Below, one piece after another: positions 56,425 through 64,000 of a stretch of 64,000 nucleotides of DNA. The notes beneath the pieces are model-generated. The model was given only the letters and a program-made list of their open reading frames with translations, had not been told where the DNA came from and searched no databases. Made by a program: the position numbers and the translations under genes. The stretch covers positions 6,675,917 to 6,739,916 of the forward strand of contig NC_026501.1 of the NCBI RefSeq assembly GCF_000182925.2, read 5' to 3'. The number at the start of each line of letters is the position of its first letter. Position 1 is the first letter of the stretch. The stretch is from Neurospora crassa OR74A (Eukaryota; Ascomycota; Sordariomycetes; Sordariales; Sordariaceae).

Positions 56425-59400
56425 ATGTCGAAGAACTGGTCTTCCACGCTGAGACTGCCAAAGTCCACTCTTCCGTAAGAACACGAACCGTCTCTCCAGA
56501 CATCTGTGCGGATACTGACATCAGACGAGACAGGCCGCGCCCTCTCCCCACCCAACACAAAGAATACATCAAGAAATGCGCCGATGACTTGTACAAGTGG
56601 CAGGCCGCCAACCGCCCTGCTGACGATACCTTCCTCCTCCACGATGGCCCTCCCTACGCCAACGGCAGCCTTCACGCCGGCCATGCCCTGAACAAGATCC
56701 TCAAGGACATCATCATCCGTACTAAGGTCCAGCAAGGTGCGCGAACGATGCCAGGCGGCTGATTCTCCGAGCGCTCCGAACCTTTGACTGATCAGCTGTG
56801 TTGCGTCAGGCCAGCGTGTCACCTACATTCCAGGATGGGACTGTCATGGACTTCCGATCGAGCTCAAGGCCGTCAGCACCGAAGAAGGCAGGACCATGAC
56901 ACCCCATGCCATCCGCCAGGCAGCGCGCAGTCTGGCTGCCAAGACGGTGTTGGAGCAGATGGATAGCTTCCGGACATATGCCGTCATGAGTGACTGGGAG
57001 AACCGCTGGACAACCATGGACATGGCCTTCGAGATCAACCAGCTGCGTCTCTTCCAGAAAATGGTCAGTCGCGGCCTGATCTACCGCAAGTTCAAGCCTG
57101 TGTACTGGTCACCGTCCTCCGGAACTGCCCTGGCGGAAGCCGAGTTGGAGTACAACGAGGCGCATATCTCCAAATCTGCATACGTCAGATTTCCCATCAC
57201 CAAGGATTCCGCTCGCATCCCTGGCCTGGAGGGCTTTACCGGCAATCTTTATGCCGTTATCTGGACGACCACTCCCTGGACCCTCCCCGCCAACAGAGCC
57301 ATTGCCGTACACGATGATCTGCTCTACCATGCGGTGCGCGTGGGTGATGACGCCTATCTTGTTGCTGAGGGCGGTCTCGAGCGCGTCGCCAAGGTCTTGA
57401 TGGGAGAGGAGGGGACTCCCGAGATTTTAGCCACTGTGCCTGGTAGCCAGCTCACCCAGCTGCAGTACGTCAATCCTCTCCAGGGTAAATCTGCTGCTCC
57501 TCAGCCATTCATCCACGGCCCCTTCGTCACGCCAGATTCGGGAAGCGGTCTCGTTCACTGCGCCCCAGGCCACGGTTTCGATGACTACCTGCTCTGCAAA
57601 GACTTGGGAATTCCTGTTTCCGCACCTGTTGACAACGATGGTATCTTCACCGAGGAAGCCTATCCCGATGACCCAAGCCGGCTCAAGGGCATTCCTGTGC
57701 TTGAGGGCGGTTCTGCTGCCGTGCTCGAGCTTTTCAAGGACAATGTTCTGAACGTGCACAAGTACAAGCACAAGTACCCTTACGACTGGCGGACCAAGAA
57801 GCCCATCATCATCAGGGCCACGGCGCAGTGGTTTGCTGATGTGGACAACATCAAAGAGTTGGCACTGAAGGCTTTGGAGGAGGTCAAATTCGTTCCCGAA
57901 AGCGGGAGAAGCAGACTCGAAGCCTTCGTCAAGGGACGGAGCGAGTGGTGCATCTCACGACAGCGTGCATGGGGTGTACCTATCCCTGCATTATACGATG
58001 CCAATGGCGATGCAGTAATGACTGAAAAGACCATCGAGCACATTATCTCCGTCATTCAGGAGAGAGGTACCGATGCTTGGTGGTCTGATGACCCTCATGA
58101 CCCTGTCTGGATTCCCGCATCTCTTCGGGGCAAGGGCCCCTTCACCCGTGGTAGAGATACCATGGACGTCTGGTTTGACAGTGGTAGCAGCTGGACCCAG
58201 ACGGATAGGCAAGCGGATGTCTATCTCGAAGGCTCTGATCAACATCGCGGTTGGTTTCAGTCGAGTTTGCTCACTCGAGTAGCAGCTATGGCGGTTCAAA
58301 GCCCGACAGCTAATGGTACGACCAATGCTGTTGGCCTGTCACCATTCAAGACACTCATCACTCATGGCTTCACGCTAGATAAAGCCGGCAAGAAGATGTC
58401 CAAGTCACTAGGCAACATCATTTCGGCGGACCAGGTCATGGATGGTTCTTTGCTTCCTCCGCTGAAGGTCAGGAACAAGGACAGGGATCCGAATGCGCCT
58501 CCCCCGAAGGATGCCCTTGGCCCCGACGCCTTGCGCTTGTGGGTAGCGAGCAGTGATTACACCAGTGACATTGTCCTCGGCGAGCCTGTGCTGAAGACTA
58601 TCCATCAGTCCCTAACCAAGTATCGCACCATCATCAAGATGCTGACGGGCTCGATGGAACAGTCAGCCAGAGCAGCTCCACTGACTGCCTTGGACCACAT
58701 TGCTCTTGTCCAGCTGAAGGATGCTATGGTGGAAATTGAGAGACACTATCAAAACTACGAGTTCAACAAGGCTTTCAGCAGTCTCAACAGATGGATCGCC
58801 AACGATCTGTCTGCCTTTTACCTCGAAGCCCTGAAGGACAGGCTGTACTGCGCCGATGGCGGTGGTGTCCTAGAGCCTATCTTTATGGGCTTCCTCAGAA
58901 TGCTGGCCCCTATCACACCTGTCCTGGTCGAGGAGGCTTGGGAGCATCGACCTGCTTGGATGAAGGAAGACCCATCCATTCTTCATCCTCTTCATCAGCT
59001 CTATAACTCGCCCTTGATTGATTCCAGCCGTCTGAGCTACGATGAAGGCGTGCTTCGTAAGGACATCCCGGTCCTAATGGAAACTCACGCCGCCATCAAA
59101 GCCGCGTCCGAGCTGGCACGCAGGGGCAAGGTTCTTGGCTCGTCCCTTGGTTGCTCTGTTGTTATCAAGGCTCCCAAGGACAGCAAGGCACTTTCCGTCC
59201 TGCAAAAGTACAAGGACGAGCTAGATACCATGTTTGTTGTATCCTCTGTAGACCTCGGCGGTGCCATAGAGGGGGAGCCTGCCTGGAAGTACGTCCAAGA
59301 CTTCGAGATGGGTGGTCATGGTTGCCAGGCGTGGGTTCTGCCTCCCAAAGACCATAAATGCCCCAGGTGCTGGCGATTCGTTGCTCCTGCTGAGGACTCC

Positions 59401-59445
59401 TTGTGCGTCCGGTGCGAGGATGTTGTTGGCGAGGGTGTACAATGA
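56425..59445 (+). CDS. ism1: Isoleucyl-tRNA synthetase, mitochondrial
   Basis: Exons 56425-56474, 56525-56736 and 56810-59445 with 50- and 73-nt introns give 965 residues. The class I enzyme charges tRNA-Ile; the first 24 residues ([20 protein letters not shown] and on) are basic and Ser/Thr-rich, as in a mitochondrial targeting peptide, and the length fits the mitochondrial/bacterial type. The HIGH-type motif is HAGH at 67-70 within [18 protein letters not shown]. The insertion (editing) domain follows ([17 protein letters not shown]). The second signature KMSKS is at 616-620 ([10 protein letters not shown]). A C-terminal zinc knuckle has Cys938, Cys941, Cys953 and Cys956 (CPRC...CVRC). The first 50-nt exon holds only the presequence. 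A minor upstream ATG at 56411 is out of frame. Confidence 0.95.
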
Positions 59446-59934
59446 AAGAAACTAAAAGGTTCGACCAAGGACAGATAAGATAGACTAGAGTAGACGAGCC
59501 CGTACACAAAATGGATACCCCTCCCCCCTTCATGACATATCCTGTTCTTCACATCTCCAACGCGGGCAATCCTGTTCACATTGTTCAGCCTAGGGGAGCA
59601 TTCCCTTTGCATCCCAAGCTGCGTTGTAAACGCACAGTGAAAAGGAACCTCGACGGCCCAAAGTTGGGGTACAGCGGTGCGGAGCCCCACCCAGGCCGCT
59701 AAGATAAGCACTGGCGCCCGCTGCGGGGCGGAAAATTTTCATGGATCAATTCTGGCGATTGGAAGGAAACTCCAAGAATTCTTTTGTTTTGTAAAAGTCC
59801 AGCAGTTCATTCTGTCTCCCATCTCCAGATTTACCTGATTTCACCCATCACAAAGCTTTGTACAGCTCGTATTCTCTGTCAATTATCTAACTCAGCCCCG
59901 CGACATCACATCCTACGAAGGCAAATCTTCCAGC
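59446..59934. promoter_or_regulatory. Region between ism1 and rok1
   Basis: 489 nt containing the ism1 3' UTR and the rok1 promoter. CT-rich blocks and a CACATCCTACGAAGG leader precede the rok1 ATG. No additional gene. Confidence 0.5.
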
Positions 59935-62280
59935 ATGGATATCTTCAAAGTCCTCTCGCGAGGCATCAAAGCCCAGCCCAAGAAAAACCAGCCAGGCGCA
60001 CCGCAGCTCCTTCCCTCCGCCGGAGCAAAAGTCAATCCCCAATTCTTCCACGACAATGTCGGCGGCGCCAACGCCAAAAGAGGCAAGAAGAGAAAGAGGA
60101 AGGGGGCTCAGGCCAACAATGCGACCGAGAGCGGAGACGAAGACGACGATGCCAGCGACGTCGACTACTTTGCGCCCAAGCCCACCCCCGAGGAGCTTGC
60201 CGCCAAGAAGGATGCCGAGTTGAAGGCGGACGAGCCCAAGAAGCAAAAGCCCAAGCTTTTGGAAGAAAACGAATGCCGACAGATACTCAAATCCCATCGG
60301 TTAAAGTTCACAGTCCTAGCCGGTCGCGTGCCACAAGACGAAGCGGCTACGGAGGAGAAGCCGCCCAAGAAGCAGAAGAAGCAGAAGGAGGACAGGAAGA
60401 AGCAGGAAGAGGAGGAAAAGAAGAAAAAGAAGAAAGACGAAGACAAAAAGCAAATCTACCCGCAGCCGCTCAACTCGTTTGGCGAGCTCAAGTACACTTA
60501 CGGCATTCACCCCGTGTTGGCGGACAACATCACGCGGCAGGGATTCCGGGTGCCGACTGAGGTGCAGATGGGCAGCTTGCCACTGCAGCTGCGGCCAGAG
60601 ATGGCGTTGGAGAAGGCCACAGATGTGGAAGACGTCAAGGTTGAAAAGGGAATCGACTTCCTCGGTGTTGCGCCGACAGGCAGTGGCAAGACTATCAGCT
60701 TCTTGATTCCCGCTATCGATGCCATCATCAAAAGGAGGGCCGAGGATTACACCCCTGAAACAGACGAGCATGTTCTGCAGGCCATCGTGGTTGCGCCTAC
60801 GAGAGAGCTGGCAAGTCAAATTGTCAATGAAGGAAGGAAGTTGGCTATCGGAACCGGCGTGCGCGTGGTTCTCATGAAGAGGACCCTGCGGTTGGTGGCA
60901 GAATCAAATGAGCAGGAGGAGACGGAGCAGGAAGCCAAGGAAGAGGTTCAAGACAGTGATAGCGACAGCGAAGCAGAGAGCGAGCCCGAGGAGGTTATGA
61001 AAATCGATGAAGAAGAAGAGGAAGAAGAGGAAAGCGATTCTGACGCCGAGAAGAAAACGGAGAGCAGGGCCAAAGGTGATCAGAAGTTCAAGAAGGAGAG
61101 GCCGATCACCAGGGTAGACATTCTTGTGACAACCCCCAAGATTCTCCTCAACTTCCTCTGCGGAGGCGAAAAGGAGAAGGGCAAGCCCAGGATCATCAAG
61201 AAGACGCTCCCCACCGTGCAATCCCTCATCCTTGACGAGGCCGATGTTCTCCTTGATCCCATCTTCCGCAAGCAAACCATGGGTATCTGGCGTGCCTGCA
61301 CCCACCCCAACCTCGGCATGACGTGCTGGTCGGCCACCATGGCCTCCAACATCGAAGCTCTCCTCACCAAACACATCGACAAGCGCGCCAAGCGCACCCC
61401 CGAACAGACTCCCAAGCCCCTGATCCGCCTCGTCGTTGGTCTCAAAGACACCGCCGTGCCCAACATCACGCACAAGCTCATCTACACGGCCACAGAGCCC
61501 GGCAAGCTGCTCGCCCTGCGCCAGCTTCTCCACCCCGTGTCCTCGGCCGACTCGGGCCCGCCGCTGCGCCCGCCCTTCCTCGTCTTCACCCAGACTATCG
61601 AGCGTGCCCAGGCGCTCCACGACGAGCTCAAGTACGACATCCCGCTCGAGGCGGGCGGCTCGGCCCGCGTGGCGGTCCTGCACTCGTCGCTCCCTGACTC
61701 GGTCCGGTCCAAGATCATGGCCCGCTTCCGCAGCGGCGAGGTGTGGGTGCTGATCACCACGGACGTGCTCGCGCGCGGCGTCGACTTTGCTGGCGTCAAC
61801 GGCGTCGTCAATTACGACGTGCCCGTGTCCGCCGCGGCGTACGTGCACCGTGCCGGACGCACGGGTCGCGCCGGTCGCGAGGGCGGTGTGGCCGTCACCT
61901 TTTACACCAAGGACGATATCCCCTTTGTCAAGTCGGTCGCCAACGTGATCGCCATGAGCGAGAAGCAGGCGGGCAAGGACATCGACGAGAAAGATACCGT
62001 CAAGGCCGCCCAGGGTAGCGTGCAAAAGTGGCTGCTGGATGCGCTGCCCAAGGTGGCCAAGGAGGATAAGAGGAAGTTGAAGGTCAGGGGGGTGGAGAGC
62101 AGGCGGACAGGCGGAAAGGCGACGATCACGACTAAGAGCAGTTGGGAGAGGCGGAGGGAGAATAACAGGCGGGAGGCTATTGAGGCTAGCAAGAGGAGAA
62201 AGAGGGAGGCGCAGAAGGCGCAGAAGGAGGGCGGTGCTGCCCCTGAGAAGGCGGAAGAGGAGTGGACCGGCTTGGATTAA
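59935..62280 (+). CDS. rok1: DEAD-box RNA helicase Rok1 (DDX52)
   Basis: One exon, 781 residues. Rok1 is a nucleolar ATP-dependent RNA helicase needed for 18S rRNA processing and release of snR30/Rrp5 from early pre-ribosomes. The N-terminus MDIFKVLSRG is the family signature. The core has motif I APTGSGKT (246-253), Ia PTRELASQ (288-295), II DEAD (434-437), III SAT (466-468), V ARGVDF (613-618) and VI HRAGRTGRAGR (638-648). Residues 140-173 are a Lys/Glu run. An acidic insert of about 60 residues (325-385) separates motif Ia from the rest of the first RecA domain. The C-terminal tail is basic (RRTGGKATITTKSSWERRRENNRRE). It is convergent with the SPRY gene. Confidence 0.95.
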   Translation: MDIFKVLSRGIKAQPKKNQPGAPQLLPSAGAKVNPQFFHDNVGGANAKRGKKRKRKGAQANNATESGDEDDDASDVDYFAPKPTPEELAAKKDAELKADEPKKQKPKLLEENECRQILKSHRLKFTVLAGRVPQDEAATEEKPPKKQKKQKEDRKKQEEEEKKKKKKDEDKKQIYPQPLNSFGELKYTYGIHPVLADNITRQGFRVPTEVQMGSLPLQLRPEMALEKATDVEDVKVEKGIDFLGVAPTGSGKTISFLIPAIDAIIKRRAEDYTPETDEHVLQAIVVAPTRELASQIVNEGRKLAIGTGVRVVLMKRTLRLVAESNEQEETEQEAKEEVQDSDSDSEAESEPEEVMKIDEEEEEEEESDSDAEKKTESRAKGDQKFKKERPITRVDILVTTPKILLNFLCGGEKEKGKPRIIKKTLPTVQSLILDEADVLLDPIFRKQTMGIWRACTHPNLGMTCWSATMASNIEALLTKHIDKRAKRTPEQTPKPLIRLVVGLKDTAVPNITHKLIYTATEPGKLLALRQLLHPVSSADSGPPLRPPFLVFTQTIERAQALHDELKYDIPLEAGGSARVAVLHSSLPDSVRSKIMARFRSGEVWVLITTDVLARGVDFAGVNGVVNYDVPVSAAAYVHRAGRTGRAGREGGVAVTFYTKDDIPFVKSVANVIAMSEKQAGKDIDEKDTVKAAQGSVQKWLLDALPKVAKEDKRKLKVRGVESRRTGGKATITTKSSWERRRENNRREAIEASKRRKREAQKAQKEGGAAPEKAEEEWTGLD

Positions 62281-62618
62281 AAAGCTGGGCGTAGCCGTTG
62301 GGGCGTTCATGCAGATAATATTGTCATTGTGTTGACGGGCGGATTATTAAAAGGATAGATACCCCTACCGTGTATATGCTGGTACTTAGACAAAAGAATG
62401 ATTTTCTGTGAGTTTACATTTTGTTCAACTTGTCCTAGGAATGAGTGTCGCGTATCTTGATTCCGAGTGATACCAGCATGAGGGGAAAACAAACACAGAC
62501 AGCGACGGAGTAGAAGAAAACCCTGACCCTTCAAAATATCATAACATCATATCACCGCAGTGCCCATTCTCTCTCTCTCCAACTCGCATCTCTCAGGTCA
62601 AACTTTCCCCAGAGCCAC
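62281..62618. other. Short convergent 3' region
   Basis: 338 nt between the rok1 stop and the SPRY gene stop, presumably overlapping 3' UTRs. Nothing else seen. Confidence 0.55.
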
Positions 62619-64000
62619 TCACAAGCCCTGCGGCCTGAACTTCCACCTACTCGGCTCAAAGACAGCCTCGAATTCGACAGCCGAATACGTTCCGATAGCA
62701 CAACTCAAATCATGAAACCCCTCCAAGCCCGTGACGGGCAAGTCCTGCTCCGCATCACCTTCCTCATGCAAATCCCACTGCTCCGTGATCCTCCCTTCCC
62801 TCGTGAAAAAGACATTCACATCCAGCCTTCCGCCGGTGTTAGTAAACGTCATGCCGATACCGTACGTCTCCCCCCTTCTGAACGGTCTCGTAAAATCCTT
62901 GCCTCCCCACCGATCGTTGACGTACTTGTGCCCATCATCGCCATGCACGGCCAGCGACCCGCGGTGCCAGCCTGGCATGCGGAAGGCCGGGTAGGGAAGG
63001 GCTGTGAAGCCTAGCGCTAGGGTGATTTCGTCGTCGTTACCTCCTCCTCCTCCTCCTCCTCCTCCTCCTCCACCGCGGCCGCCCAGAAAGGGGTTATTAT
63101 TAGATGATGCTGCCGCCGCCGAACGAGGAGGAGGGATTGATACCTCGTAGTAAATAGACTTTGTCGTCTTCCTCTGGGCGGCGGCAACCGAAGGGATCAA
63201 GGGCGAGTCATACTTGACACAATACAACGGCGGGTAACTGATAATGCATGCATCACCCGCCACCTTCTCCGTCTTTCCCCTCCATACGCCTTGGGTGACC
63301 CAGTCGAGCTTGCCGCGGAACTGCGGGGACGCCATGAGCCGGATGTTGTGCGTGCGGAGCGCGTCGAGCGCCACTGGGTCCAGGTCCATGGGTGCCGTCA
63401 GCGGATTTTGGACGCACCAGGCTTCGCCCGCATTGGCTTCTTCTTCCGTGGCGTTGGTGGTATGCGAGCGGTCGTAGCCGGTGAAGAAGGCCGGAGGAGG
63501 GGGGAAGAGAGCCGTGTCCGGCACGAAGGATTCCCAGTCGTGTTGCTTATTGTTGGCGGCGGACTCCTGGAACTGGGAAGGTGGAGGGCCGGGAGGAGGC
63601 TGGGTGTAGTCGTCGTCGTTCACCGGCGGTCGGTGATGGGAGGGAGGAGGGCCAGGAGGAGGGGCGTAATCGTCATGGTGTTGTTGACGTTGGGAGGGAG
63701 GAGGGCCAGGAGGAGGAGCAAAGTCATGGTTGCTTTGGTTCGGTCTGGCGTGGGTAGGGGGAGGACCAGGTGGCGGGGCAAAATCATCATTTGTAGAGGA
63801 CTGGTTATGTGCCCAGCTCGGAGGAGGACCGGACGGAGGAGCGTAGTCGGTGCTGGAGTGTTGCTGGCTATGCCCAAAGTTTGGAGGTGGTCCCGAAGGA
63901 GGGGCATAGTCATTCTGACTGCTGTCGCCATGAGCTGGCTGTTGCTGCTGCCATTGAGATTGAGGCTGCTGCTGATAGTGGGACTGCGCCGGTGAAGGCA
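62619..64000 (-). CDS. SPRY-domain protein with proline-rich repeats (5' end outside window)
   Basis: The frame is open from the right edge (first full codon at 63998) to a stop at 62619, so 459 C-terminal residues are visible and the N-terminus is missing. The visible start is Gln-rich. It is followed by six tandem copies of about 20 residues built around DDYAPPPGPPPS (nucleotides about 63576-63914). After FVPDTALFPPPPAFFTGYDRS a globular part runs to the end with SPRY features: IYYEVSI, a variable Gly-rich insert, LALGFTALPYPAFRMPGWHRGSLAVHGDDG, GETYGIGM and VNVFFTREG. SPRY domains bind protein partners; the Pro-rich repeats are typical targets of SH3, WW or profilin domains. The partner is unknown. 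A triplet repeat encodes 12 consecutive Gly within the SPRY insert. Confidence 0.9.
   Translation of the reverse strand, partial: PSPAQSHYQQQPQSQWQQQQPAHGDSSQNDYAPPSGPPPNFGHSQQHSSTDYAPPSGPPPSWAHNQSSTNDDFAPPPGPPPTHARPNQSNHDFAPPPGPPPSQRQQHHDDYAPPPGPPPSHHRPPVNDDDYTQPPPGPPPSQFQESAANNKQHDWESFVPDTALFPPPPAFFTGYDRSHTTNATEEEANAGEAWCVQNPLTAPMDLDPVALDALRTHNIRLMASPQFRGKLDWVTQGVWRGKTEKVAGDACIISYPPLYCVKYDSPLIPSVAAAQRKTTKSIYYEVSIPPPRSAAAASSNNNPFLGGRGGGGGGGGGGGGNDDEITLALGFTALPYPAFRMPGWHRGSLAVHGDDGHKYVNDRWGGKDFTRPFRRGETYGIGMTFTNTGGRLDVNVFFTREGRITEQWDLHEEGDAEQDLPVTGLEGFHDLSCAIGTYSAVEFEAVFEPSRWKFRPQGL
63040..63071 (-). repeat. CCT triplet repeat encoding polyglycine
   Basis: A run of CCT/CTC triplets on the plus strand encodes a Gly tract inside the SPRY domain loop. 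Such pure repeats are expected to vary in length. Confidence 0.85.

Noticed and set aside
60904-62310. 468-codon open frame on the minus strand
   Set aside because: Antisense to rok1, whose helicase motifs are unambiguous. The mirrored frame is a codon-bias shadow.

Overview
The window reads as nuclear DNA of a filamentous ascomycete, most likely a sordariomycete close to Neurospora or Sordaria. The grounds are short GT..AG introns (mostly 49-105 nt), C-rich third codon positions, long low-complexity tracts inside otherwise conserved proteins, two intron-containing tRNA genes, and a gene set (Tim10, Sam37, PIG-U, kinesin-5, pescadillo, Rok1) that is plainly eukaryotic. The genus is inferred from style and was not verified. 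Exon structures were built by hand from splice signals and frame continuity.

Layout. 1-6372 is gene-poor, with a 53-nt T tract, some weak coding traces and a cluster of inverted short repeats at 4.8-5.6 kb. 6373-36598 is a normal gene-dense stretch: an F-box protein (+), mitochondrial lysyl-tRNA synthetase (-), TIM10 (+), a large protein with a C-terminal membrane anchor (-), a PHAF1/UPF0183 protein (-), kinesin-5/BimC (+), tRNA-Leu(AAG) (-), an Rrn9-like Pol I factor (-), pescadillo/NOP7 (-), the GPI transamidase subunit PIG-U (+) and the outer-membrane sorting protein SAM37 (-). 36599-55015 is an 18.4-kb stretch with no confident protein gene. It holds one tRNA-Ser(CGA), simple repeats, a possible TATA-driven short-ORF locus at 42 kb and a few hypothetical ORFs. 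55016-64000 is dense again: an unassigned conserved nuclear-looking protein (-), mitochondrial isoleucyl-tRNA synthetase (+), the Rok1 DEAD-box helicase (+) and the C-terminal part of a SPRY protein (-) that runs off the window edge.

Themes. Four genes serve mitochondria (msk1, tim10, sam37, ism1). Three serve ribosome production (rrn9-like, nop7, rok1). Several pairs are divergent and may share promoters: msk1/tim10, PHAF1/kinesin-5, nop7/PIG-U, and the 319-aa protein with ism1. This is housekeeping content with no operon logic. I found no recognisable transposon, CRISPR array, 5S rRNA or biosynthetic cluster. The least explained parts are the 18-kb gene-poor interval, the inverted-repeat cluster upstream of the F-box gene, and the three proteins without an assigned function.
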